Shown here in pieces: positions 45,935 to 56,460 of a stretch of DNA of 64,000 nt (its first letter is position 1; each line of letters opens with the position of its first letter). This stretch comes from Azadirachta indica (taxonomy: Eukaryota > Streptophyta > Magnoliopsida > Sapindales > Meliaceae), in NCBI GenBank assembly GCA_022749755.1, contig CM040440.1:1052824-1116823 (forward strand). The letters run 5' to 3'. Position numbers and translations under genes: made by a program. The notes under the pieces are model-generated. The model had not been told where the DNA came from, did no database searches, and saw only the letters and a list, made by a program, of their open reading frames with translations.

Positions 45935-47487
45935 TTCCCTCGCTCCTCAAGATGATTCGTCCACGAATCTTCACCATCTACATCAGAAGGAGAAAGATCA
46001 GCCACATTAAAAGTTGCATTCACAGTATACTCACCAGGAAGATCCAATTTATAGGCATTATCATTGATCTTCTCAACAACTTGAAAGGGACCATCTCCTC
46101 TTGGATGTAGCTTTGACTTCCTTTGAGTTGGAAACCTTTCCTTTCGCATATGTACCCAAACCCATTCACCAGGCTCGAATACAACGCGCCTTCGTCCTTT
46201 GTTTACTTGGCTTGTAATTTGTTGATTCTTCTTTTCAATGTTCTTGCGCACATCTGCATGTAGTTTTCTCACCAATTCTGCCTTTGTTTTCCCATCTAAG
46301 CTAGTTCTTTCATCACAAGGTAAAGGAACTAAATCCAAAGGGGTTAATGGGTTAAAGCCATAAACAATTTCAAACGGTGAAAAACCAGTAGTAAAATGCA
46401 CAACTCTATTATATACGAATTCAACAAATGGAATGCACTCTTCCCAATTCTTCAAATTTTTTTGGACAATAGCATGCAACAAAGTTCCCAAAGTTCTATT
46501 CACAACTTCTGTTTGACCATCAGTTTGTGGGTGACAAGTAGTAGAATATAACAATTTAGTACCCAATTTACTCCACAAAACTTTCCAAAAATGACTTAGA
46601 AACTTCACATCTCTATCACCCTCTCTCATGCGAATTTGATGATACCCACTTTTCAAATCAATTTTGCTAAAGATAGTAGAACCATATAATTCATCAAGCA
46701 TATCATCTAGCCTAGGAATAGGATGGCGATACTTTACCGTAATGTTATTAATTGCACGACAATCAACACACATACGCCAAGAGCCATCTTTCTTAGGTAC
46801 CAATAGAACAGGAACAGCACATGGACTCATACTTTCTCTAACATATCCCTTTGTTAACAACTCCTCAACTTGCCTTTGAAGCTCCTTTGTCTCCTCGGGA
46901 TTACTCCTATAGGCTGATTTATTTGGAATTGAAGCTCCAGGAATAAAATCGATCTGATGCTCGATACCCCTAATGGGCGGCAATTCATTGGGCACCTCCC
47001 CGGGAAAAACATCTTCATAAACCTGTAAAAGAGAAACAAATGCAGTAGGCAAAGAAGTATTAAGGTCATTAGTGTTTAAGTAAAGTTCCTTGTACATAAG
47101 TACAAGTATACTTTTGTTGGAAAACCAAGCCACCCTAATATCACTCCTTTTTGCATAAAAGCTCACTTGTTTCTTTTTACACTCAATTGTTTCTCTTTCC
47201 TCCACTCTTTTTCCCTCATTTGAATTCTGCCCCTCTCCATTCGAACTCACTTGTTTTTCTTTCTCATTCTTTTTGCCACTCTTTTCTTTTGAAAACGTAC
47301 CCTCCTTTGTTACAACTTCACTCACTCTTTTCTCCTCACTCTTGTTTTCTCTCTGACTTTGCATTCTTCTAAGCTCACCCTCATAAACTTCTTTAGGTGA
47401 AAGTGGTACAAGAGTAATTTTCTTCCCATCCTTCTCAAAAGTATAATGATTTGTAAAACCATTATGTAACACCCTTCTGTCAAATTG
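45700..47487 (-). CDS. C1 pol, open but internally deleted
   Basis: In frame with gag after one stop (47488-47490). The part from the first Met (47472) is open for 590 codons. Contents: protease end and basic linker (EGELRRMQSQREN, KKNEKEKQ), acidic pre-RT segment, RT fingers ([19 protein letters not shown]) to [11 protein letters not shown], then at about 46617 a direct jump to integrase (RDVKFLSHFWK, GQTEVVNRT), the C-terminal domain ([27 protein letters not shown]) and the LTR-encoded tail [18 protein letters not shown]. The RT palm with its YxDD, RNase H, the integrase zinc domain and the first integrase Asp are missing, so it cannot be active. The junction shares GAT with both parent sequences and keeps the frame. 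Confidence 0.9.
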   Translation of the reverse strand, partial: QFDRRVLHNGFTNHYTFEKDGKKITLVPLSPKEVYEGELRRMQSQRENKSEEKRVSEVVTKEGTFSKEKSGKKNEKEKQVSSNGEGQNSNEGKRVEERETIECKKKQVSFYAKRSDIRVAWFSNKSILVLMYKELYLNTNDLNTSLPTAFVSLLQVYEDVFPGEVPNELPPIRGIEHQIDFIPGASIPNKSAYRSNPEETKELQRQVEELLTKGYVRESMSPCAVPVLLVPKKDGSWRMCVDCRAINNITVKYRHPIPRLDDMLDELYGSTIFSKIDLKSGYHQIRMREGDRDVKFLSHFWKVLWSKLGTKLLYSTTCHPQTDGQTEVVNRTLGTLLHAIVQKNLKNWEECIPFVEFVYNRVVHFTTGFSPFEIVYGFNPLTPLDLVPLPCDERTSLDGKTKAELVRKLHADVRKNIEKKNQQITSQVNKGRRRVVFEPGEWVWVHMRKERFPTQRKSKLHPRGDGPFQVVEKINDNAYKLDLPGEYTVNATFNVADLSPSDVDGEDSWTNHLEERGNDANTDAHKSNDPIQLPNGLVTRARMKKFKDALNGMIQSLWDDLTTIQECKKESNIKLGLQDNNQSLVTLTQVQEGKT

Positions 47488-48999
47488 TCAAGGGCGTCCC
47501 AACAAGAGATGGCCAGCATGCATGGGCACTACATCAAACAACAACTCATCTCTATACTTGCCTATTTTGAAGGCAACAAGAACTTGCTTTGTCACCCTAA
47601 TTTCCCCACAATCATTAAGCCACTTCAACTTGTAAGGATGTGGATGTTTTAAAGTAGGTAACCCTAACTTTTCTACAAGAGTAGTACTAGAAACATTAGT
47701 TACACTGCCACCATCAATTATCACATCACAAACCCTATCCTTTACAAGACACCTAGTATGGAAGAGATTCTCTCTTTGATCACATTCTTCCTGTTGGACT
47801 TGCATATTCAAAACTCTTCTTGATACAAGAGCCTTACCACTTTCTGCCATAGTAAATTGCTCATCCCCTTCTTCATCACTTGCATCTTCAAGAGTTGGCA
47901 TCGTCTCTTGTTCATTCTCCTCTTCACTGGCCGAATAGTACTCTCCCTCAAGCATGAATATGGTTCTTTGATTTGGGCAATCCCGCTTGTAATGTCCTAC
48001 ACCTTGACATTTAAAACATTTAATGTTTCTGGTGTTAGTAGTAGAATCAAACTTACCCTTGTCTTTGCTTGAGTTGGATGTTTTGGGAAACTCTTTGGAT
48101 TCGATTTTAGGCTTGGATGACGAAGCCTTATCATCTTTCCTCCAATTTGATTTGAATGCAGAAGTATAGGAGGAAAACTGACTTGTACGACCTCTCTTTT
48201 TCAGTTGCTTCTCAACCTTCAATGCAAGGTGAAGCAAGTCTTCTAGCTCCATATATGGCTGCAATTCAACCACATTAGAAATCTCTTTGTTCAAACCATT
48301 GAGAAATCTTGCCATTGTAGCCTCATTATCTTCCTCTACATTTGCTCTTATCATTGCTACCTCCATCTCCTTGTAGTATTCCTCAACACTCTTAGACCCT
48401 TGAGTGAGATTTTGAAGTCGATTATATAATTCTCTATAGTAGTAGCTTGGTACAAATCTCTTGCGCATGATGGATTTCAGATCTCTCCACTCTTCAATGG
48501 GCCTTTCCCTATTTCTCCTTCGCTTTTGCTTAGTATCATCCCACCAAGTAATAGCATAAGCTTCAAAAACAGCCACGGCAAGCTTCAATTTCTTGGATTC
48601 AGTGTAGTCATTGCAATCAAACACTAATTCAATCTTCGTTTCCCAATCTAAGTATGCCTCATGATCCATTCTTCCATAAAATGGTGGAATTTTCAGTTTG
48701 ACCCCACTGTTGCTATTGTTATTGTTTCTTACCCTCGGTCTCACCTCTTCTTCCTCTCCATTGTCATCAAGCGATTCACTATCATTAAAGCCATCATCTA
48801 ATTGAGCTCTTCTCGGAACTCGCCTAGTTTGCATGGTTGGATTAGGAGCATTAGGTGGTTGCCCCCTTGTGGTTGAAACCTCTAGCCTCTCTATTCTATC
48901 AACCAACTCTCCATATTTTCTATCCATGGCTTGCAACAACTCGGTTAAAGCTTGGAATCGATCTATCTCACTTTGTGGATTTCTTGCTTGTCCACTCAT
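47488..48999 (-). CDS. C1 gag-protease, open for 503 codons
   Basis: Best preserved frame in the window. It starts MSGQARNPQSEIDRF at 48999. N-terminal helix (LLQAMDRKYGELVDRIERLEV); acidic low-complexity spacer with NNNNSNSG; capsid domain (FYGRMDHEAYLDWETKIELVF, WWDDTKQKRRRN, MRKRFVPSYYYRELYNRLQNL, FLNGLNKEISNVVEL); zinc knuckle CFKCQGVGHYKRDC with all four ligands; protease VIIDGGSVTNVSS with the catalytic Asp, ending HLLLGRP. The stop at 47488-47490 is TGA where the related copies have a Trp codon, so gag and pol were one frame, as usual for this clade. Gag forms the virus-like particle in the cytoplasm; protease cleaves the polyprotein. Confidence 0.92.
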   Translation of the reverse strand: MSGQARNPQSEIDRFQALTELLQAMDRKYGELVDRIERLEVSTTRGQPPNAPNPTMQTRRVPRRAQLDDGFNDSESLDDNGEEEEVRPRVRNNNNSNSGVKLKIPPFYGRMDHEAYLDWETKIELVFDCNDYTESKKLKLAVAVFEAYAITWWDDTKQKRRRNRERPIEEWRDLKSIMRKRFVPSYYYRELYNRLQNLTQGSKSVEEYYKEMEVAMIRANVEEDNEATMARFLNGLNKEISNVVELQPYMELEDLLHLALKVEKQLKKRGRTSQFSSYTSAFKSNWRKDDKASSSKPKIESKEFPKTSNSSKDKGKFDSTTNTRNIKCFKCQGVGHYKRDCPNQRTIFMLEGEYYSASEEENEQETMPTLEDASDEEGDEQFTMAESGKALVSRRVLNMQVQQEECDQRENLFHTRCLVKDRVCDVIIDGGSVTNVSSTTLVEKLGLPTLKHPHPYKLKWLNDCGEIRVTKQVLVAFKIGKYRDELLFDVVPMHAGHLLLGRP

Positions 49000-49441
49000 C
49001 CTTCAAGACAAAGTTAGTAAAGCAAAAGAATAATTTTCTCACTTCACTCCCTCACGTGTTTCACTCAAGTAATGTTATCACTCAAGTTCGCTCGTGTTTC
49101 ACACTTAATTTTATGGCTTTTCTCTAGATGAGCTCATACTAAGCCTTTTTCCACTCTAATTCTCTTATTAAGAATAGTTGCAAAAAATCAAAATTTATAC
49201 AAACTTACTAAATACAATGAAAAGTAAAATAAAACTAATTTAGATAGGCAACAAACTGGGAAAGCACAAGGACTAGGAAATAGATTTTTAGAAATGATAA
49301 AGGAAAGATTAAGAACAAAGAAAAGAAAAAAAAATCAGTACAGGAATAGGAAAGTCAACCAAAAATTATGGAAAGATTAGGAAGCTTGTTTTTGGAATGT
49401 AGGCTTGATTTGGTCAAACTCCTTGAAGCAATATGATTTTT
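49000..49441 (-). other. C1 leader, truncated by the gap
   Basis: Noncoding sequence upstream of gag. I find no primer site or LTR before the run of N begins, so the 5' end of C1 is not resolved. Confidence 0.7.
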
Positions 49442-49541
49442 NNNNNNNNNNNNNNNNNNNNNNNNNNNNNNNNNNNNNNNNNNNNNNNNNNNNNNNNNNN
49501 NNNNNNNNNNNNNNNNNNNNNNNNNNNNNNNNNNNNNNNNN
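49442..49541. other. Assembly gap (100 N)
   Basis: Exactly 100 N, the usual placeholder for a gap of unknown size. Minus-strand C1 ends on its left and plus-strand C3 begins on its right, so an LTR, the rest of the C1 leader, and the gag and early RT of C3 may be hidden or collapsed here. Confidence 0.97.
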
Positions 49542-51132
49542 GAATGAACATGTAGAACATTTAAGGGCTGTACTTGATATTTTGAGGAAAGAAAAGTTAT
49601 ATGCTAACTTTAAAAAGTGTTCTTTTTGTTTAGATCGAATTGTGTTTTTAGGTTTCGTGGTAAGTGTTCAAGGCATTGAAGTTGATGAAGAGAAGGTAAG
49701 TGCTATTAAAAATTGGCCTACTCCTAAATCGGTAAGTGAGGTAAGAAGTTTTCATGGATTGGCTAGTTTTTATAGACGGTTTATAAAAGATTTTAGCATC
49801 ATTGCGGCACCCCTTACAGAAGTAATTAAAAAGAATTGTACTTTTAAGTGGGACAAAGAACAAGAGCATGCATTTACTTTATTGAAAGATAAGCTTTGTA
49901 AGGCACTCATTCTTGCCTTGCCTAACTTTGCTAATACTTTTGAACTTGAATGTGATACATCAGGATTAGGCATTGGGGCTGTTCTTATGCAGGAAAAGAG
50001 GCCAATTGCCTACTTTAGTGAAAAGCTCCATGGCGCCTCATTGAATTATCCTACTTACGACAAAGAGCTTTATGTTTTGGTTAGAGCTTTGGAAAATTGG
50101 CAGCATTACTTATGGCCTAAGGAATTTGTTATTCATACTGACCATCAATCTTTGAAGTTCATTAAAAGTCAAGGTAAGTTGAACAAACGACATGCCAAAT
50201 GGGTCGAATTTATTGAGACTTTTCCTTATGTGATTAAATACAAGCAAGGTAAAGATAATGTTGTGGCTAATGCACTTTCAAGGAGGTATACTTTACTTAA
50301 TGCTTTAGATGCAAGAATGCTTGGATTTGAACATATTAGAACTCTTTATGATGATGATACTGACTTTTCTAGCATTTTCAAAGCATGTGAGAAAGCTGCA
50401 TATGGTAAGTTCTATAGAATAGATGGGTTTTTTGTTTAAAGAAAATAAATTGTGCATACCTATTTGTTCTCTGAGAGAATTGCTTGTAAAAGAGTCTCAT
50501 GGGGGTGGTTTAATGGGACATTTTGGCATTACAAAAACTTTAGACACTTTAGATGAACACTTCTATTGGCCTAAAATGAAAAATGATGTGTAAAAAGTTT
50601 GTGATAGATGTGTTGTGTGCAAACAAGCTAAATCTAAAGTTTTAAATAAGGTTTGTATACTCCTTTACCTGTTTCTAGTGAACCTTGGACTAATATTTCC
50701 ATGAATTTTGTTTTGGGTTTATCTAGATTGAAAAAGGGAAAAGATTCTATTTTTGTAGTGGTTGATAGGTTTTCCAAGATGTCACATTTTATACCTTGTA
50801 ATAAAACTGATGATGCAACTTTTAATGTGGCTGATCTTTCTCCTTTTGATGTAGATGGTGAAGATTCGTGGACGAATCATCTTGAGGAGCGAGGGAATGA
50901 TGCAAATACGGATGCACACAAGAGCAATGATCCAATTCAGCTACCTAATGGTCCCGTTACAAGAGCAAGAATGAAGAAATTCAAAGATGCATTGAATGGG
51001 ATGATTCAAAGTTTGTGGGATGATCTTACAACAATTCAAGAGTGTAAGAAAGAGTCAAATATCAAGCTTGGACTTCAAGACAATAATCAGAGCTTGGTAA
51101 CATTGACACAAGTACAAGAAGGCAAAACCTGA
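49542..51132 (+). pseudogene. C3 pol: RT end, RNase H, integrase with core deletion, LTR tail
   Basis: Open from the gap to 50439: RT thumb ([15 protein letters not shown]), connection ([14 protein letters not shown]), RNase H ([46 protein letters not shown]). A frameshift near 50435, then the integrase zinc domain ([10 protein letters not shown] ... CVVCKQAK) with stops near 50591 and 50650, and the start of the core (WTNISMNF, where the first catalytic Asp is Asn). At 50813-50820 the frame jumps from NKTDDA to [12 protein letters not shown], losing most of the catalytic core and the C-terminal domain. The tail in the LTR ends at the stop 51130-51132. Confidence 0.9.
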
Positions 51133-51747
51133 AGATTAAAGCTTCTACGGAATTCAACTTCTCAAATTTGTATAAGACCATATTCGAACGATGTCTCAAG
51201 GCTAAGCAAGCATGTTCAAGTTCTTTTAATTGCAGTTCGAATCAGATCGTCATCATGATGCAAGTTTCGGATTCCATGTGCCAGTTTGGGCTAAGTTGCT
51301 GTTCAAACCCATCATCTATTTTAGTCTTATTTATAAACATATATTTATAATTTGTTATGTGTTTGGGCTGTTAATGGTAATTATTAAGCCCAAATTCAGT
51401 TTATTTTATTTAAAGTTAGAATAAGTTTAATTTTGTGGCCAAACACTCCAATTAGGGTTACTTATCTCCTGTACCCTTATATATTCAGCCACATGCTCCC
51501 ATGGAGGCAGCAATTACTTTTCTTGAATTAAATTAAATTGAGAGTGTTTTCTCTTATTTTGATTCTTGCTTGAATCAAGGTTCTTACAATCAAAACTAAT
51601 TACTTTGAGGGTATTTATTCTAAGGTTCTATTTCACAAGTTGAAATTGGGTTACAGACTTGGGTGAATCTGATTTAGCTTTCCAAGAAGTTGCTTCCATG
51701 CGTAAAGATATTGGGTCTCAAGTTTAATATACTCGGGGTTCGTATCA
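50898..51747 (+). repeat. C3 3' LTR, long form (850 bp)
   Basis: Starts TGATGCAAATACGG, ends GGTTCGTATCA. It carries a 76-bp segment (about 51600-51675, ACTTTGAGGGTATTTATTC onwards) that is absent from the two short C LTRs at 43359 and 45161 but present in the remnants at 62963-64000, so the long form is ancestral and the short one a deletion. Confidence 0.92.
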
Positions 51748-51920
51748 GAAATTGTCAAATGGGAAATGGATTCGAAAAAAGTCTTCGTTTCTAGACAGGC
51801 TATACATCTTTTCACTTACCATCGCGTGAGGATCGTTGCAGTGTATTTTATTTCCAAAACAGAGAAGTCAAAAACATACGATTTATGTCTCCGGAATTGT
51901 CAAATGCAAAATGGACTCAA
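51748..51920. repeat. Satellite fragment S3a
   Basis: About 1.2 monomers, from GAAATTGTCAAATGGGAAATGG to GGACTCAA. It enters the monomer at a different point from where the array stops at 43358, so the C cluster is not one simple insertion. Confidence 0.9.
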
Positions 51921-52685
51921 TGATACGAACCTCGCTAATAACGTGACGAAACCTAACACCGAATGTAGTAAAGAACCTCAAGATTTCTCCAAAACGCAAG
52001 TTTATAAAGTCTTGAGTTGATACCTATCTAGATAAGAACTAAGACTATGATTTACTCAAACGCTACACCAAGAATTCTTAAGAAAAACGCTTAAGAATCT
52101 AGATGATAACTTTGGTTATTTTGAACACCACAAAAAATTAAACTTGAAAAACTCAACAGCAAGAACTTGTAAGAAATAATTTAACACTCAAATTGCTTGT
52201 TTCATTTCAAGAAATGAAAGCCTTTTTATAGGCAAATACAAAGGGAAAATGTCAAAAGTTAGATTATCAATCCTACCTAACAATTTGAAAAAATAAATTC
52301 AAATTTTATGACTTTCAAACATGAAAACGTAAGCAATGACGTCGAATGTGTATGATATAAGTGATTGTATCATTTTAACATTCTTAAAATTATATAAATA
52401 GACTATAATTTTCAAACATTTTCATATTAGTTTTCTTAGACTCCGATCGCTTGAGTGATGTTCACTGAATCTAATTCTTCAAGACGTGTATCTTGAATTG
52501 TATTTAAATCACACATCTTTATAATTAGTCCATTTAAGGCACTTTCGAATGTCTTGACTCTAGCTCTTGTAATCGGTCCACTCGGCACGCTTAGCGAATC
52601 ATATAGATGCTGTAATTGAGTGTCTCCAACCTTATGTCTGAGGTTCTCCTCTTGTTTACATGGTTGCACAACTTCGTTTGCATCA
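51921..52685 (-). repeat. Family A solo LTR A6 (765 bp) in satellite
   Basis: Runs from TGATACGAACC to GTTTGCATCA. The flanks CTCAA (51916-51920) and CTCGA (52686-52690) are a 5-bp target duplication with one CG-to-CA change. Single-copy version of the TGACG block (AACGTAAGCAATGACGTC near 52327-52345). The Pol-tail frame is open from 52436 into the neighbouring satellite. Confidence 0.93.
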
Positions 52686-53293
52686 CTCGAAAAACAACTT
52701 CGTTTCGAGATAGGCCGTATGTATCGCGTGAGCATCGTTAAAGTACTTTTTTTTGGGAAACGGAGAAGTTGAAAATGTATGATTTTCGGACCCGGAATTC
52801 TCCAATGCAAAATGGACTCGAAAAATGACTTTATTTCAAGACGGGCCGCACATCTTGTTACTCGCCATTGCATCATGATTGTTATAGTGCATTTTATTTC
52901 CAAAACTGAGATGTTGAAAACGTAAGATTCTTGGGGCCGAAATTGTCTAACGCGAAATGGACTTAAAAAACGACTTTGTTTTGAGACAAGCAACACGTTT
53001 TGTTACTCACAATCGCATGAAATCATTACTGTATATTTTATTTTAAAAACGAAGAAGTTGAAAATGTTCAATTTTTGGGATTGGAATTGTCAAACGCGAA
53101 TCAGACTTGAAAAATGATTTTGTTTTGAGACAGGTTGAATGTCTTATTGCTCATCATCGCATGAGGATCATTACAGCTCATTTAATTTCCAAAACAAAGA
53201 CGTTGAGAATGTACAATTTTCGAGGCTGAAATTGCCGAAAGCAAAACGGACTCGAAAAACGACTTTATTTTGAGACAGACCACACGTCTTGTT
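52686..53293. repeat. Satellite array S3b, about 4 monomers
   Basis: Resumes at CTCGAAAAACAACTTCGTTTCGAG, in register with S3a across the solo LTR, and ends CGTCTTGTT at A7. Confidence 0.93.
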
Positions 53294-54032
53294 TGATACG
53301 AACCTCACCAATATTGTAACGAAACCCAACACTGAATATAGTAAAGAACTCCAAAATTTTCTCAAGACGCAAGTTTATAGAATCTTGACCCGATACCTAT
53401 CTATGATTTACTCAAAACTATGATTTACTCAAACGCCACACCAAGAATCCTTAAAAAAATACTTAAGAATCTAGATGATAAGTTTGGTTGTTTTGAACAC
53501 CATAAGAAATTAAACTTGAAGAGCTCAAGAATAAGAGCTTATAAGAAATAATTTAACACTCAAAATTGCTTGTTTCATTTCAAGAAATGAAAATCTTTTT
53601 ATAGGCAAATACAAAGGGAAAATGTCAAAAGTTAGACTATCAATCTTACCTAATAATTTGACAAAATAAATTCAAATTTTATGACTTTCAAACATGAAAA
53701 CGTAAGCAATGACGTCGAATGTGTATGATATAAGTGATTACATCATTTTAAGATTCTCAAAATTACATAAATGAACTATAATTTTCGAATATTTTCATAT
53801 TAGTCTTCTTGGACTTCGGTCGCTTGAATGATGTTCACTGAGCCTAACTCTTCAAGACGTGTATCTTGAATTGTATTTGAATTACACATCTTTCAATGTC
53901 TTGGCTATAGCTCTTGTAATTGGTCCACTCGGCACGCTTAGCGAATCATATAGATGCTGTAATTGAGTGTCTCCAACTTTATTTCTGAGGTTCTCCTCTT
54001 GTTTACATGGTTGCACAACTTCATTTACATCA
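53294..54032 (-). repeat. A7 3' LTR (739 bp)
   Basis: From TGATACGAACC to TTTACATCA. Compared with the 5' LTR it lacks about 28 bases within the Pol tail (ACACATCTTT joins CAATGTCTTGG near 53890) and other small segments. Only one TGACG unit remains near 53703. Confidence 0.92.
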
Positions 54033-55048
54033 TTCTCCCCCTCTTGAAAAGGATTTGTTCTCAAATCGCTACTTACATCAAAAGGAGATAAGTCAGAAAC
54101 ATTAAAAGTTGTACTAACCCCATACTCCCCTGGTAGTTCAAGTTGGTAGGCATTGTTATTGATGCATTCCACTACTCGAAATGGGTCATTTCCCCTTGGT
54201 AGAAGTTTAGAACGTCTTTGCTTAGGAAAACACTCCTTCCTCATATGTAACCAAACCAAATCTCCTGATTTAAAGACAACCTCCTTGCGTCCCTTATTGG
54301 CTTGCTTGGCATATTGTTTCGTTCGTTGTTCTATGTGTTGCCTTGCTTTCTCATGAATCTGCTTAATGAAATCAGATTTCTTTTTGCCATCTAAATTAAC
54401 GCGCTCATCCATTGGTAAAGGAGTTAAATCCAAAGGAGTTAGTGGATTAAAACCATAAACAATTTCAAAAGGTGAAAACTTAGTGGCAGAATGAACACAA
54501 CGATTATAAGCAAATTCAACATGCGGCAAGCAATCTTCCCAAGTTTTCAGATTCTTTTGTATGATAGTACACAAATAAGTAGACAATGTCTTATTTACTA
54601 CTTCGGTTTGACCGTCTATTTGTGGGTGACAAGTAGTTGAAAATAATAATTTAGTTCTCAACTTTCACCACAATGTCTTCCAAAAGTAACTTAAGAACTT
54701 TACGTCTCGATCTGAGACAATAGTCTTGGGCATTCCATGCAACCTAACAACTTCCTTGAAAAACAAATCAGCTATATGTGATGCATCATCAGTTTTATGA
54801 CATGCAATAAAGTGTGCCATCTTAGAAAATCTATCGACAACGACAAAAACTGAGTCTCTCCCCCTCTTTGTTTTAGGTAATTCCAAAATAAAATCCATAG
54901 AAATATCGACCCAAGGTACACTAGGAATAGGAAGTGGTGTATAAAATCTATGTGGTTGTTGCCTAAACTTAGCTTGCCTACAAGTAATGTATCTTGCACA
55001 AACCATTTCTACGTCACGTTTCATGTGCGGCCAAAGAGAAATGTTCAT
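53882..55048 (-). pseudogene. A7 integrase with LTR-encoded tail
   Basis: Two open pieces. 54665-55048: end of the zinc domain, where the expected CITC reads YITC (one ligand lost), then the core with WVDISMDF and VSDRDVKF. After a frame break at about 54662, 53882-54661: GQTEVVNKT (catalytic Glu), PLDLTPLPMDE, VWLHMRKECFPKQ, the C-terminal domain [19 protein letters not shown] and the tail up to GPITRAIAKTLKDV, shortened by the LTR deletion. Confidence 0.9.
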
Positions 55049-56460
55049 GCTATGTGTGTAAAGTCTTAACTATGCCAAAGTGAACCATCAAACCACCACC
55101 GTGTGCTTCTCAAACAATTAATTCACACAAGGATGAATATGGAACACACAATTTATTTTCTCGAAATAGGAAACCATCATGCAAATAGAACTTCCCACGT
55201 TCTCCCTTAGTGCAATTCTTAAACAAGTCACAAAAATTAGAGTCCGTTACATACAACTCCTTAATGTACTCAAATCCAAGCAATTTAGCATCAAGAGTTG
55301 AAAGTAAAGTGTACCTGCGTGATAGTGCATCAGCAACTATATTTTCTTTCCCTTGTTTGTATTTGATCACATAAGGAAATGTCTCAATGAACTCCACCCA
55401 TTTGGCATGACGTTTGTTTAATTTGTGCTGCACCTTTAAATGTTTCAAGGATTCATGATCCGTATGAATCACAAACTCTTTGGACCAAAGGTAATGCTGC
55501 CAAGTTTCTAGAGTTCGAACCAATGCATACAATTATTTGTCGTAAGTGGGATAGTTTAAAGCCATGCTATTTTATTTCTCACTAAAGTACGCAATCGGTC
55601 TTCCTTCTTGCATTAGTACGCCTCCTATTCCTGTACCTGAAGCATCACACTCTATCTCAAATGTTTTAATAAAGTTAGGTAAAACAAGTAAAGGTGCATT
55701 AGTCAATTTTTCTTTGATAAGTTTGAATGCCTTTTCTTGCTCTTTTCCCCACTTAAACGGAACATTCTTCTTGATTACTTTGGTTAAGGGTGCAGCTATA
55801 CTACTAAAATCTCGAACAAAGCTCCGATAAAAACTGGCCAATCCATGAAAGCTTCTTACTTGATTCGTTGAAGTAGGCGTTGGCCATTCTTGAATTGCTT
55901 TCACCTTCTCCTCATCAACCTCAATCCCTTTAGCACTTACAATAAAACCAAGAAACACAAGCTTATGCGTGCAAAATGTACATTTCTTAAAATTAGCAAA
56001 TAACCTTTCTTTCCTTAAAACGTCTAAAACAAGTTTTAAATGTTCAACATGATCATTCAAGTTTTTGCTATAAATCAAGATATCATCAAAATAGACTACT
56101 ACGAATTTGCCAATGAAAGCACGCAAAACATGGTTCATAAGTCTCATGAAAGTATTAGGTGCATTAGTTAACCCAAAAGGCATAACTAACCATTCATACA
56201 AACTATATTTTGTTTTAAACACAGTTTTCCACTCATCTCCTTTTTTCATCCTAATTTGATGGTATCCACTCTTGAGATCAATTTTAGAAAACACATAAGA
56301 TCCATGCAATTCATCTAACATATCATCTGATCGAGGAATGGGATGTCAATATTTTACCGTAATATTGTTAAAAGCTCGGCAATCAACACGCATCCTCCAT
56401 GTCCCATCTTTCTTAGGCACTAGTAGCACCGGAATTGCACAATTAACTTGTCATTGAAGT
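55049..56460 (-). pseudogene. A7 reverse transcriptase and RNase H
   Basis: 55572-56321 is open for 249 codons: [50 protein letters not shown] (YFDD intact), [27 protein letters not shown], then RNase [15 protein letters not shown]. After a stop, 55110-55532 gives the rest of RNase H ([35 protein letters not shown]) and the link to integrase. Upstream to 56460 the RT fingers are broken, with a ~30-bp deletion after PVLLV (CAIPVLLV then missing GYVRES-type residues). Confidence 0.9.

Noticed and set aside
47472..47474. A separate pol start at the Met of the 590-codon frame
   Set aside because: The frame is continuous with gag upstream apart from one Trp-to-stop change, so this Met is internal.
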